From NCBI GenBank assembly GCA_902363395.1, contig CABIZZ010000001.1, forward strand, positions 1,116,001 through 1,180,000: a stretch of 64,000 nt of DNA, given 5' to 3'. Source of the stretch: Streptococcaceae bacterium (lineage in GTDB: Bacteria > Bacillota > Bacilli > Lactobacillales > Streptococcaceae). A model generated the notes under the pieces. That model was given only the letters and a program-made list of their open reading frames with translations. It searched no databases and was not told the origin of the DNA. Below, in pieces: positions 43,085-51,685 of this stretch. Position 1 is the first letter of the stretch, and every line of letters starts with the position of its first letter. The translations under genes and the position numbers were made by a program.

Positions 43085-44446
43085 TTACTTTCCTTTTTCA
43101 GATTTAGGGAACATTGAACTCTCTGTACTGACATATGACACGGACTCGTGTGAAACCATGTCACTGATGGATAAGTCTCCATGGTCATCAGTAAACCTAT
43201 AAATTATTCCATCTTTTTCAAAACTTCGATCCTCACTATTATACAGAATAGTAGTCGTTGTATTTCCTTCTTTGAGAATAATATAATCCCCAGAAAACTC
43301 TACCCAAGTCGACTTATCTATAGAAGCTGTATTAGATGATTTACTCTTAACCACTAGATAATACCTGCCATCTTTAATAGCATTCAATTCTTGTTCTTGT
43401 TTGATATAGAATATGATCATTGCTACAGGAATTAATAAAAGCAACCCCATTTTAAATTTTTTGGGAAGGAACGACCCTATTTTTTTGAGGACTGCTAGGA
43501 TGCTTAAAATTATCGCATACATTAAAAATGGTGGGATTAAAAGAAGAGCGATTTTCCAGCCTCTGAAAAAAGCAAGACCTTTATTAGATTTAGCTGCTAT
43601 ATCTCGTTTGACCGGCTCCTCTTCTACCAGCTTCAAACGCAATAGTTTTACAGTGACTTCTTCTTGTCTTGCATCAAGCGAAACACTCTTTCCTCCTGAG
43701 TTTTCACTACCTAGATAGGCCTGAGCCATTCTGACCAGATAGAGTCTCTCATCTTCTTTCGCAATGGTAGCAAATAGCTCCCTTGCCTTATTTCTATTCC
43801 CTTTGAGGTACTCATTGACTGCCCTTAGGTAGATGGATTCCAATTGAGAGAATTTGGTAGTTTTTACTTCCTTTAAGATGGCATCATTAGCTTCTTTTTT
43901 GACCAGAATATCGTAGCGGGCTCTGTAAGCCATCTTGAGCGATTCATCATCTGCTAAATAGTTAGCTAGTAACTCCTCAAACTCATCTTCCTTCAAATCC
44001 AGCCTTGAAAATAGGTTCGCATTCAGTAGAATTTCATTTAATGTTACTTGTTCAACATCTGTAAACTTCTGATTCTGTTTGAGTTCCTTTGCAACTGCTT
44101 CAATAGATCCAAAGTCACCAATCCGATAATAGTAGAAAAGTATGGCAATCAGTACTCTCACCTTAATCGTTTTGATACTCTTTCTTTTTTGAGTCAGAAT
44201 ATAGCTTGCCATCAGGTCTAGATTGATATCCTCATAGATGAGATTATACAACTTTTTGATTAAAAGAGTATCTTTAATGATAGCTAGAACCAGCTCCATC
44301 ATTAGGTAAATCAAAAAACAAATGGTTGCAATATTTTTACTTTGGGTTACGTGCACAATATACAAAAATGGTAGGGCTAGAATGACCAATAGGACGATCA
44401 CTGGAATATTGTAACGCTTTCTGAGTTCTCTATAATCTTTAACCAT
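43085..44446 (-). CDS. Hypothetical membrane protein with TPR-like cytoplasmic region
   Basis: The product has 453 residues from the ATG at 44446, with AAGGAG upstream; a 28-codon extension lacks a start signal. Two helices at residues 16-60 are followed by a long alpha-helical soluble region (about residues 75-260) with repeated Leu/Ala/Tyr patterns (RAVNEYLKGNRNKARELFATI) typical of TPR-like repeats. Two more helices lie near 305-355, and then a small beta-rich outside tail. Family not recognised. Confidence 0.7.
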   Translation of the reverse strand: MVKDYRELRKRYNIPVIVLLVILALPFLYIVHVTQSKNIATICFLIYLMMELVLAIIKDTLLIKKLYNLIYEDINLDLMASYILTQKRKSIKTIKVRVLIAILFYYYRIGDFGSIEAVAKELKQNQKFTDVEQVTLNEILLNANLFSRLDLKEDEFEELLANYLADDESLKMAYRARYDILVKKEANDAILKEVKTTKFSQLESIYLRAVNEYLKGNRNKARELFATIAKEDERLYLVRMAQAYLGSENSGGKSVSLDARQEEVTVKLLRLKLVEEEPVKRDIAAKSNKGLAFFRGWKIALLLIPPFLMYAIILSILAVLKKIGSFLPKKFKMGLLLLIPVAMIIFYIKQEQELNAIKDGRYYLVVKSKSSNTASIDKSTWVEFSGDYIILKEGNTTTTILYNSEDRSFEKDGIIYRFTDDHGDLSISDMVSHESVSYVSTESSMFPKSEKGK

Positions 44447-44685
44447 AAATCTCCTTATTTCATTGACAATTTCTTTCGAATCCTTCTTAGTAGATCTAGA
44501 CCAAGCTGTGATGCAGCAAGCAATTCCCAATCAACCTAATCGCTTACCATCACTTCTACTACCTCTATTATAGCAAAAAGAGGGATATAAAATAATCCTT
44601 TCATGAATGGAAACAAACTATTATTTTACATAAGACAGTTAGATGTTTATAAAAAAATTGAATCTTTTATTCATTTAAGAGGATC

Positions 44686-44824
44686 AAAAACTTTCCGCTG
44701 TGAGAAAAATGCCTGAAACGTAATTGTTTCAGGCATCGGAATTATTGAGACCTTAGGCTCAATAATTAGTCATGGAACTTCTTCGAAGTTCGCTGACGTC
44801 CGTACTCACCTAAGGAAAGTTTTT
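44686..44824. repeat. Structured intergenic element, copy 1
   Basis: This is the main content of the 430-bp gap 44447-44876. Plus-strand pairing: AAAAACTTTCC/GGAAAGTTTTT closes the ends and GTGAG/CTCAC stacks inside. Three hairpins follow: TGCCTGAAAC/GTTTCAGGCA, AATTATTGAG/CTCAATAATT with loop CCTTAGG, and GAACTTC/GAAGTTC. CCTTAGG (44751-44757) is complementary to CCTAAGG (44809-44815). A second copy at 57442 keeps the pairing with different stem bases. The transcribed strand is unknown. The remaining gap sequence shows nothing else clear. Confidence 0.85.
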
Positions 44825-44876
44825 CAGAAGATTTTATATTCAATTTGAGAGAGATCTAACACGATCCCTCTTGATA

Positions 44877-45836
44877 TTAATAGCCTCTTAGGTAAGGAAG
44901 TAAGGACATAAGGGTTGTCCCGAGGACCAAGACCCAGAACCAGAAGGAATACATGCTTCTTTGGAAGACGCCTGGTGCTGGTCGGTTTTCTTGTATGTAG
45001 TGAAAAATAGCTTTTCTCTTTAAAATCAAGACGATGGTAAAGGCGATGGTTCCACCTAAAAAGACTAGAATTTGAACCCACTCGGCTACATTCATATTGA
45101 CATGCGTACCGAGGTAATGAAGCCCTTGAGAGAGGACCAGGTTGTTAAAGATATGATAGAAAATGGCCCACCAGATCGAATACTCGAAGGTCAAGTAGCC
45201 AAAGCCAAAGCCGATAATCGTCGCAAAGAACAACTGATCAAAATTGGCATGGAACATTCCAAAAGCCAAGGCTGTCATGACGATTGCAAAGACTTTTCCA
45301 TACTTTTCTAAGGCTCTCAGTCCAGCGGCCCGGAATACCAATTCCTCAGTGATGGGACCAATCAGGGTCGCATAGAGTAAGAGACTCCAAGATTGGCTGA
45401 GTTGTTCAGACATGTCCTCTTGAGGCTTGAAAAATCCCAGGGTTTCCATCATGTGGTCTAAGAGCTGTGATAAGGCACTAGAAGCCAATTGGGCAAACCC
45501 CAAGAAGGCAATAAACACTAAGAAAGTCTGCCAGGTCATCTTGCGTCCCTTTTGTCTCACATCTCCTTTAAAGAGGGATCCTTGCCGATAAAGGGCAAAT
45601 AGGAGGACACCTATACTGACAGATATCAAGTAGCTAATCCCATTTCCATTGATGATTGAAGCGACTTCCTCCTGCTTCTCTGCCATCTCCACCCCATACC
45701 GTCCATACATAAAGAGGGTAATGGCAAAGGTCGAAATGATGCTGACAAAGACCATGACCAAGAGATAGAGGCAAACCATCCCTGAAAAGCTTCCCAAATC
45801 CTTTTTAGGATCTATAAATCGATTGAACTGTTTCAT
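44877..45836 (-). CDS. CPBP-family intramembrane metalloprotease
   Basis: The product has 319 residues with about eight hydrophobic helices. Abi/CPBP active-site motifs are EELVFRAAGL (EExxxR), FGMFHANFDQLFF (His) and FYHIFNNLVL (HxxxN). In streptococci such proteins act in bacteriocin self-immunity or protein processing; the role here is open. It starts after GGAG, 12 bp downstream of the TIGR01906 gene. The structured element copy 1 begins 53 bp beyond its stop. Confidence 0.88.
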   Translation of the reverse strand: MKQFNRFIDPKKDLGSFSGMVCLYLLVMVFVSIISTFAITLFMYGRYGVEMAEKQEEVASIINGNGISYLISVSIGVLLFALYRQGSLFKGDVRQKGRKMTWQTFLVFIAFLGFAQLASSALSQLLDHMMETLGFFKPQEDMSEQLSQSWSLLLYATLIGPITEELVFRAAGLRALEKYGKVFAIVMTALAFGMFHANFDQLFFATIIGFGFGYLTFEYSIWWAIFYHIFNNLVLSQGLHYLGTHVNMNVAEWVQILVFLGGTIAFTIVLILKRKAIFHYIQENRPAPGVFQRSMYSFWFWVLVLGTTLMSLLPYLRGY

Positions 45837-45848
45837 CCATTCACTCCA

Positions 45849-46478
45849 CTAATCTACTGTTTTTCTTTTCCGACTCCACCCGTAGCACCATCCAAAAGCC
45901 CCTTCATACAATACAAAGAAAATCAGAAAGGCATGTAGGAAATAGTCCTCCGGTAAAGCTAGAATAATCGGATCCCGATAAGGATCAAAGAGCCAGGTAG
46001 CATCTCCGACAAAGAGGACTTGGTGAAAGAGGGTAAAGAATTGATCAAAACCAATAAAGAGGGTCACTCCTCCTATGATGATCGGCAAGAGAACCATCCC
46101 ACCAAATAAAGGGCGATAGAGGCTTGCGTAGCCCTTACGCATCACTGTTCGAATAAATCGTACAGCCACTGGCAACAAGACCAGGAATAAGACCTGGGTC
46201 AGGTGAAAGAGGTATTTGACTGCTTGAAAATGATGGAGACCATCCGGAGAGGATGGAAAATCCGGCATGTCCAGCTTCCAGGTAAAAGGACTGGTCAAAT
46301 ACTGCATAAGGATCTGAAAATTCTTCTGGATGACTGTTGGAGCCAAACCGGTCCGATTATGAATTCGTAACCAGCTAATCTCCATGGGATAGATCAACCA
46401 GGCTAGTAGAATGGTCCCCAAAATCACCGTTGCTAAGAGCCAGAGGACAAAGCCCGTTACTTTTAACCGATCACGCAT
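45849..46478 (-). CDS. TIGR01906-type integral membrane protein
   Basis: The product has 209 residues with five or six hydrophobic helices. The family is shown by the start (a helix ending in IYPMEI), [26 protein letters not shown] and [13 protein letters not shown]. The conserved HF and DGLxHF motifs are intact. The biochemical role is unknown. It overlaps the end of the HAD gene by 8 bp, as is usual for this pair in streptococci. Confidence 0.87.
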   Translation of the reverse strand: MRDRLKVTGFVLWLLATVILGTILLAWLIYPMEISWLRIHNRTGLAPTVIQKNFQILMQYLTSPFTWKLDMPDFPSSPDGLHHFQAVKYLFHLTQVLFLVLLPVAVRFIRTVMRKGYASLYRPLFGGMVLLPIIIGGVTLFIGFDQFFTLFHQVLFVGDATWLFDPYRDPIILALPEDYFLHAFLIFFVLYEGAFGWCYGWSRKRKTVD

Positions 46479-47241
46479 CGAAATCCCACTCCGCTAAGCT
46501 CGATAGGACATGCGTTGGTGGCAAGGGCAGGTCTGGTACTTCTTCTGGCTTGGTAAAGCCAGTGGTCACTAGCAAAGTAGGGATGCCATTGTCAATCCCT
46601 GCTCGGATGTCGGTCAGGTAATTATCTCCCACCATGACCACTTCTTCGCGCTCTAGTCCTAGGTGAGCGATGGCCTTATCCATGATGATGGCATTGGGCT
46701 TCCCGATAAAGGTTGGCTTCACGCGCGTTGCCGCTTCAATCAGGGCATTTAGAGCACCAGCCCCTGGCATCATTCCGCGCTCTGTCGGGATATTGAGGTC
46801 TGGATTTGTCCCGATGAAATGGGCTCCCTTTTGAATAGCCAAAGTCGCGATGGAGAATTTCTCATAGTCCACTTCCCAGTCAAGACCCACCACGACATAG
46901 GATGGATTTACCGTATCTTCGACGAAACCTGCTTCAGCAATGGCCTGTTTCAAGCCCACATCTCCAATGACATAGGCAGTTTTCCCAAGATTCATGTCCA
47001 CCATATAATCAATGGTTGCTAGTGTCGCTGTATAGATGGTATCCAGTGGCGTTTCGATATTGAACTGGCCTGCCAGCATCTCTTGAACCATTTCCGGTGT
47101 CCGAGTAGTATTGTTGGTCACAAAGAGATAGGGGATCTGACGCTCTTGCAATTCGTGAACAAAGGCTTCCCCAGCTGGGATCCGTTCTTTCCCCTTGTAG
47201 ATGGTTCCATCTAAGTCAATTAAATAACCCTTATAAGTCAT
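46471..47241 (-). CDS. HAD-superfamily phosphatase (NagD/TIGR01457 type)
   Basis: The product has 256 residues from the ATG at 47241 ([18 protein letters not shown]); a GTG eight codons upstream carries the AAGGAG and is the alternative. HAD motifs are LIDLDGTIY (nucleophile Asp), VTNNTTR (motif II Thr), a central Lys in IGKPNAI, and [10 protein letters not shown] (motif IV). It is a cytoplasmic sugar- or nucleotide-phosphate phosphatase; substrate unassigned. It sits between the 234-residue membrane gene and the TIGR01906 gene. Confidence 0.92.
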   Translation of the reverse strand: MTYKGYLIDLDGTIYKGKERIPAGEAFVHELQERQIPYLFVTNNTTRTPEMVQEMLAGQFNIETPLDTIYTATLATIDYMVDMNLGKTAYVIGDVGLKQAIAEAGFVEDTVNPSYVVVGLDWEVDYEKFSIATLAIQKGAHFIGTNPDLNIPTERGMMPGAGALNALIEAATRVKPTFIGKPNAIIMDKAIAHLGLEREEVVMVGDNYLTDIRAGIDNGIPTLLVTTGFTKPEEVPDLPLPPTHVLSSLAEWDFDA

Positions 47242-47935
47242 GGGATTCTTGGTCTCCTTTTTCACTTGCTTCCTCTGCTACTTTGTCCTGATCCTGAAAC
47301 TGGCCTCCTGCTCCATACAGAAGCAAACAAGCCCCATATAAGGCAAATTGAAGGACCAAACCGAAGAAATTGATACTTGCTTTTCCAGCCTGAGTAAAGA
47401 GGAAGGATGAAATCATCAAGATGACGATGGTCACCATCAAGCCACCGATCTTAGCCTGATCAATGGTAATGGTATAGACTCCAGTCTCTTTTTCCTCATT
47501 GCTTTCTTTCCCTGCCTGGATAGGCTTCATGGTCTCGATAAAATCTGTCATTAAAGTCGCTGCGAGGCTGACAGTCGTACTAAAGAGGACACCTTGGGAG
47601 AGCTTATCAAAGAAGTTACTCCAGAAGCTACCCGATTGGCTGGTGATACTCAAAGAAAAGACAACAACAGGCAGGATAAAGGCCAAAATCAAATGAATCC
47701 AAACACGATACCAGCGAACATCTTCCTTGAGAAAACGCATAAAGGCTTCAAAACTCAACCGATAGCGGACAAAGCGAACTGCTTCTTCAATAAAGATATA
47801 AAAGGCTGCGACTAAGGTCAAGAAACCATCTCCCAATACATAGAGGGGATTTTTCTTACGACGAGCATAAGCAACAACCCGCCGTTGAACCTCCATCAAG
47901 TCTTCTTTTTTCTGTTTTAATCTTCGTTTTTCCAT
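47231..47935 (-). CDS. Hypothetical membrane protein
   Basis: The product has 234 residues after GGAG. A very basic N-terminus ([10 protein letters not shown]) is followed by about five hydrophobic stretches (near residues 32-50, 80-98, 112-130, 165-182, 188-208) and a charged tail. It overlaps both neighbours (thioesterase by 19 bp, HAD gene by 11 bp), so translation is coupled. No family recognised. Confidence 0.72.
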   Translation of the reverse strand: MEKRRLKQKKEDLMEVQRRVVAYARRKKNPLYVLGDGFLTLVAAFYIFIEEAVRFVRYRLSFEAFMRFLKEDVRWYRVWIHLILAFILPVVVFSLSITSQSGSFWSNFFDKLSQGVLFSTTVSLAATLMTDFIETMKPIQAGKESNEEKETGVYTITIDQAKIGGLMVTIVILMISSFLFTQAGKASINFFGLVLQFALYGACLLLYGAGGQFQDQDKVAEEASEKGDQESHDL

Positions 47936-48675
47936 AATGTCTCCTTATCTATTTCTTCCCAAGTGATGAGGGCTTGGGCGTGGATTTGGCCTTCTGATGA
48001 GATGACATGATTGCTGATCATCCCTTCCCGCTCGACGCTAGAGGTGATCATACCTCCAGGCAAAACTTCCTTGACATACTTGAGATGGACCCGTTTGGGG
48101 ATATGCTGGGTTAGGAATTCCGCTCCCATGACTTCAAAGACCCAGTCCAAGTACTTGCTGTTGTTGACATGGCCGTTCATATCTAGATCATAGAAACGCA
48201 CATGGTAGTCCTGCTCCATAGCCCCATTCAGCTCTGGATAGCGTGGACCACGGCGGATCTTCTTCTCAAATGGTGACTCATACGGCTCTGTGATCTCCTC
48301 CGGTACAGATTGGACTTTTCGGCTGTCCCGATCCATCAAGACGAAGGTCGCCACCATCTCGACAATCGCTTCCCCCTTCTGGTCTCTAACGACAAAGGAA
48401 CGGTAGCAAAAGAGACGATTGTGGGCGAGGGCTTGAGTCTCAATGGTAATCAGTTCATCAAAAACCGGTAGGCGATGAACCGTGATGTCATAGTCGGTGA
48501 TGATCCAGACCAGATTGCGCTGCTCGAGCAAGTCCCTGTCACTGACCCCCAGCTCCATGGACTGCATGCCTGAGACCTGCAAGGACAGGAGGATGAGCTG
48601 TGGCATCTTGATAAAGCCATTCACATCGCTCATATCAAAGGGAACCTTCATGTCATACTGATAAATTTTAGCCAT
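47917..48675 (-). CDS. Acyl-ACP thioesterase
   Basis: The product has 252 residues, two hotdog domains of the FatA/acyl-ACP thioesterase family. The first domain has FDMSDVNGFIKMPQLI, and the second has VRFYDLDMNGHVNNSKYLDW, where Asp, Asn and His form the catalytic set. It releases fatty acids from ACP and so tunes membrane lipid composition. It is immediately downstream of hemW (3 bp gap). Confidence 0.93.
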   Translation of the reverse strand: MAKIYQYDMKVPFDMSDVNGFIKMPQLILLSLQVSGMQSMELGVSDRDLLEQRNLVWIITDYDITVHRLPVFDELITIETQALAHNRLFCYRSFVVRDQKGEAIVEMVATFVLMDRDSRKVQSVPEEITEPYESPFEKKIRRGPRYPELNGAMEQDYHVRFYDLDMNGHVNNSKYLDWVFEVMGAEFLTQHIPKRVHLKYVKEVLPGGMITSSVEREGMISNHVISSEGQIHAQALITWEEIDKETLWKNED

Positions 48676-48678
48676 CGT

Positions 48679-49809
48679 TTACTCCAATATAAATTTCTCT
48701 GCTACGGTATCACCAAGGAACAAACCTCTCTTGGTCATCCGAACTTGCTTGTCATCTGGAACCAAAAGTCCCTGCTCCGTTAGACTGGCCACCACTTGTC
48801 CATAGCGTTGGTCAAAGGACACACCGAATTTTTCTTCAAAACGTGCCTTGGACACACCGGTTTTTTTCCGTAGACCGAGGAACAACTCCTCTTCCATCTT
48901 CTCTTCTAGTGTCAGGTGTTCCTCTGTGATTCGAGCCTTACCTGCCTCAACCGCCTCTAGATAATGCCGGATAGGCCCGTGATTCTTGTAGCGAATCCCA
49001 TCCACATAGCCAGAAGCTCCTGCTCCTAGACCATAGTATTCTGCATTATCCCAGTAGACCAGATTGTGGCGACTTTCAAAACCAGGCTTGGAGAAATTGG
49101 AAATCTCATAATGCTCAAAGCCTGCTTTTTCCAACTCTTCAATGATGTACTCAAACATCTCTGCTTCCAGCTCCTCTTTCGGTAGAGGAAGCTTGCCCCG
49201 TCTCATCCGATTCATAAAGACCGTGTGGTTCTCTAAAATCAAGCTATAGAGACTCATGTGGGGAATGTCCAGATCGATCGCCTTAGCGACATTTTCCTTG
49301 ACCTGGTCCATGGTCTGACCGGGCAGAGCATAGATCAAGTCGATCGAAATATTATTAAAGCCAGCCTGCTTGAGGTGACGGATATTGTCATAGATATCCT
49401 GCTCCTGGTGGCTCCGACCAATCTTCTTCAGCATTTTATTATCAAAGGTTTGGACTCCCAGAGAGACCCGATTGACCTGAGAGTCCTTGAGGACTGCGAT
49501 CTTATCTGGATCCAGATCTCCAGGATTGGCCTCGATGGTAAACTCCTCTACCTCCGATAGGTCCATGACCTTGGGCAATTCTGTCAAGAGATAGGCCAGT
49601 TGCTGGGCAGATAGAGCTGTCGGGGTCCCACCACCGATGTAGAGGGTCCGGAGTTTGCCAATCTCATAAGACCGCGTCTCCTGGATTAGGTGTTCCAGAT
49701 AGGCATCGACCGGCTGATTCTTGATAAAAACCTTCGAAAAGTCACAATAATAACAAATCTGGGTACAAAATGGAATATGCACATAGGCAGAGGACGGTTT
49801 AGCTTGCAT
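48679..49809 (-). CDS. hemW: Radical SAM protein HemW (haem chaperone, HemN-like)
   Basis: The product has 376 residues from the ATG at 49809; the 36-codon extension contains the promoter and is rejected. The radical SAM cluster motif is CTQICYYCDFSK (CxxxCxxC; the following Cys of true HemN is absent). Next come LYIGGGTPTAL, EANPGD and LIYALPGQT. The C-terminal HemW domain has YEISNFSKPG and LGLRKKTGVS. HemW binds haem rather than making it, which fits a streptococcus without haem synthesis. Confidence 0.93.
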   Translation of the reverse strand: MQAKPSSAYVHIPFCTQICYYCDFSKVFIKNQPVDAYLEHLIQETRSYEIGKLRTLYIGGGTPTALSAQQLAYLLTELPKVMDLSEVEEFTIEANPGDLDPDKIAVLKDSQVNRVSLGVQTFDNKMLKKIGRSHQEQDIYDNIRHLKQAGFNNISIDLIYALPGQTMDQVKENVAKAIDLDIPHMSLYSLILENHTVFMNRMRRGKLPLPKEELEAEMFEYIIEELEKAGFEHYEISNFSKPGFESRHNLVYWDNAEYYGLGAGASGYVDGIRYKNHGPIRHYLEAVEAGKARITEEHLTLEEKMEEELFLGLRKKTGVSKARFEEKFGVSFDQRYGQVVASLTEQGLLVPDDKQVRMTKRGLFLGDTVAEKFILE

Positions 49810-49816
49810 AACCTTT

Positions 49817-49825
49817 ATTATACCA
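49817..49825 (-). promoter_or_regulatory. Extended -10 promoter giving a near-leaderless hemW mRNA
   Basis: TGGTATAAT on the minus strand ends 7 nt before the hemW ATG. AAAGG lies in between but would not be in the transcript if initiation occurs at normal spacing. Confidence 0.55.
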
Positions 49826-49876
49826 CATTTCGCACCAAAGCCCGAGCAGAAAAGGGAGGGTAAAGTAAGGATTTCC

Positions 49877-49905
49877 TTGACAAGAAGGAATGAAAGGAAT
49901 AGAAT
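49877..49905 (+). promoter_or_regulatory. Strong promoter of the ABC-F leader
   Basis: TTGACA (49877-49882), exactly 17 bp, TAGAAT (49900-49905). The start falls near 49912, 24 bp before the upstream ORF and about 215 bp before the ABC-F ATG. Confidence 0.82.
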
Positions 49906-49935
49906 AAAGCTAATCACATTCGGAGGTAAGGAGAT

Positions 49936-49947
49936 ATGAACAACTAA
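49936..49947 (+). CDS. Three-codon upstream ORF (Met-Asn-Asn)
   Basis: ATGAACAACTAA is preceded by GGAGGTAAGGAG, one of the best ribosome-binding sites in the window, although it codes for only three residues. It lies in the ABC-F leader just before the anti-antiterminator hairpin. A ribosome stalled here would cover about 10-15 nt beyond the stop. It is a sensor ORF by inference. Confidence 0.7.
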   Translation: MNN

Positions 49948-49954
49948 GTTTCGT

Positions 49955-50106
49955 TAAATAAGATACTTTATTTAGTGGACTGCTTGTTCTATCTCTTTTT
50001 GTGTACCCTCTTGCCTATTCTCCAACTTCTTGTTGGCTATATTAGGTCTTTTTCTGCTTGGGTTCCACTTGAATACAGCTCTACTAAATAGGTAGAGCTG
50101 TTTTTT
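49955..50106 (+). promoter_or_regulatory. Transcription attenuator of the ABC-F gene
   Basis: Three mutually exclusive pairings are visible. Hairpin A is TAAATAA (49955-49961) with TTATTTA (49968-49974). The antiterminator is TTTATTTAGTGGA (49967-49979) with TCTACTAAATAGG (50080-50092), 13 positions including G-U pairs. The terminator is ACAGCTCTAC (50075-50084) with GTAGAGCTGT (50092-50101), followed by TTTTTT. Arm A-right is part of the antiterminator, and the antiterminator target overlaps the terminator. A further small hairpin CCAAC/GTTGG lies near 50021-50036. Confidence 0.8.
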
Positions 50107-50127
50107 GTCCCAGTAGAAAGGAATCTT

Positions 50128-51651
50128 ATGCTAAAACTATCCCACCTCACCATCCGCCATACAAAAGATTTACGAGATTTGGTTCGCGATCTGTCCCTAA
50201 CCATTCATGAAGGAGAAAAAGTTGCCATTATTGGCGAAGAAGGAAATGGAAAATCTTCCTTACTTCAAGTCCTCATGTCCCCAAAATCCCTACCAGATTA
50301 TCTGACCATAGAAGGCGAAATCACCACTTCTTTTCACTCCTATGCCTATATTCCCCAGACTTTGCCGGAAGCATTGAAGGGAAAAACATTGGAAGAATAT
50401 TTTTTTGGAGAAGACGAGCTAGACTATGCCACCCTCTACAGACTGGCTGATCAATTGCAGTTTGATAGCAACCGATTTACAAGCGACCAAGCTATTGGAA
50501 GTCTATCTGGAGGAGAAGCCCTTAAAGTCCAACTGCTTCACGAACTTTGTCGTCCTCATGAATTGTTATTTTTAGATGAACCTTCAAATGATCTGGATTT
50601 GGAAACCCTGGACTGGCTCCAGCAGATGATCCAAACGAGCCTCCAAACAATCCTATTTATTTCCCATCATGAGGATTTTTTGACGCAGACGGCGGATACG
50701 ATCATCCACCTAAGACAGATCAAACACCGCAAGGAGGCTGAAACGATTGTGGAGCACCTAGGCTATCAAGACTACAGTAGCCAGAGGGAGCAACAATTCA
50801 AGCAACAGACTCAGCAAGCTGCCAATGATCAACGAACCTATAAGAAAACAATGGAGAAGCATCGCCGCGTCCGTCAGCAAGTTGAAACTTCCTTACGAAA
50901 CACCAAGGATAGCACTGCCGGACGTCTCCTGGCAAAGAAAATGAAGTCCCTCCTCTCACAAGAAAAGCGCTACGAGCGAGTATTCCAATCTATGACTCCC
51001 CAACCCTATGATGAGGAAGTCATCAATCTGCATTTTCCTCACCTCACTCCCTTGTCTCCTCAAAAACGAGTCCTTCTCTTAGATCAGGAAGATCTCGCAA
51101 TTGGTGATCGGGTCCTGATTAAGAACCTCTCCCTCACTCTTCAAGGGCAGGACAAAATAGGGATTATCGGTTCTAACGGTGTAGGGAAATCCACTTTCCT
51201 AAAAATGATATGGGAGATCTTACAGAAGAATGAGAGCATCCGTACTGCCTATATGCCTCAAGATTACACTGAAGGCCTTCCTTTGACTCAGACACCGGTT
51301 CAATTTCTACAGCATTCAGGCGATCGCGAAGAAATCAACACCATTCAATTGCATTTAGCCTCCCTCAACTTTACCTATTCGGAAATGCACCATCCGATCT
51401 CAGAACTTTCTGGTGGCCAGCAAGGAAAACTCTTTCTCCTGCAACTAGTACTCACAAGTCCCCAGTTTCTGCTCTTGGACGAGCCTACCCGCAATTTTTC
51501 CCCCACTTCCCAACCAGAAATTCGACGCCTATTCGCAGACTACCCAGGCGGACTAGTTACAGTCTCCCATGACCGGACCTTCCTCAAAGAAGTCTGCCAA
51601 AAAATCTATCGTCTGACCGAAAATGGTTTGGTAGAAATAGAATCGCTCTAA
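50128..51651 (+). CDS. ABC-F ribosome-protection-type ATPase
   Basis: The product has 507 residues, with two ABC domains and no membrane segment. Domain 1 has GEEGNGKSS (Walker A), LSGGE and LFLDEPSNDLD. A charged Gln/Arg/Lys-rich interdomain linker (about residues 210-290) would reach into the ribosome. Domain 2 has GSNGVGKST, LSGGQ and LLLDEPTRNFSP; the last block is typical of antibiotic-resistance ABC-F proteins of the Lsa/Vga/Msr kind. It probably displaces ribosome-bound antibiotics (lincosamides, pleuromutilins or streptogramins). The drug range cannot be read. Its leader is an attenuator. Confidence 0.88.
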   Translation: MLKLSHLTIRHTKDLRDLVRDLSLTIHEGEKVAIIGEEGNGKSSLLQVLMSPKSLPDYLTIEGEITTSFHSYAYIPQTLPEALKGKTLEEYFFGEDELDYATLYRLADQLQFDSNRFTSDQAIGSLSGGEALKVQLLHELCRPHELLFLDEPSNDLDLETLDWLQQMIQTSLQTILFISHHEDFLTQTADTIIHLRQIKHRKEAETIVEHLGYQDYSSQREQQFKQQTQQAANDQRTYKKTMEKHRRVRQQVETSLRNTKDSTAGRLLAKKMKSLLSQEKRYERVFQSMTPQPYDEEVINLHFPHLTPLSPQKRVLLLDQEDLAIGDRVLIKNLSLTLQGQDKIGIIGSNGVGKSTFLKMIWEILQKNESIRTAYMPQDYTEGLPLTQTPVQFLQHSGDREEINTIQLHLASLNFTYSEMHHPISELSGGQQGKLFLLQLVLTSPQFLLLDEPTRNFSPTSQPEIRRLFADYPGGLVTVSHDRTFLKEVCQKIYRLTENGLVEIESL

Positions 51652-51655
51652 CGTA

Positions 51656-51684
51656 AAAAAGATTGGCCAAAAACCAATCTTTTT
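51656..51684. terminator. Bidirectional terminator between the ABC-F gene and proC
   Basis: AAAAAGATTGG pairs with CCAATCTTTTT between convergent genes. Confidence 0.9.
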
Positions 51685-51685
51685 T

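Noticed and set aside
44686-44824. Interpretation of the intergenic element as a pneumococcal BOX element
   Set aside because: The conserved BOX A and C sequences as I remember them are absent; the pairing scheme is different.
47231-47935. Calling the 234-residue membrane gene a phosphate-starvation-type (PsiE-like) protein
   Set aside because: Helix number and basic start are loosely similar, but I could see no motif that decides it, so it is left unassigned.
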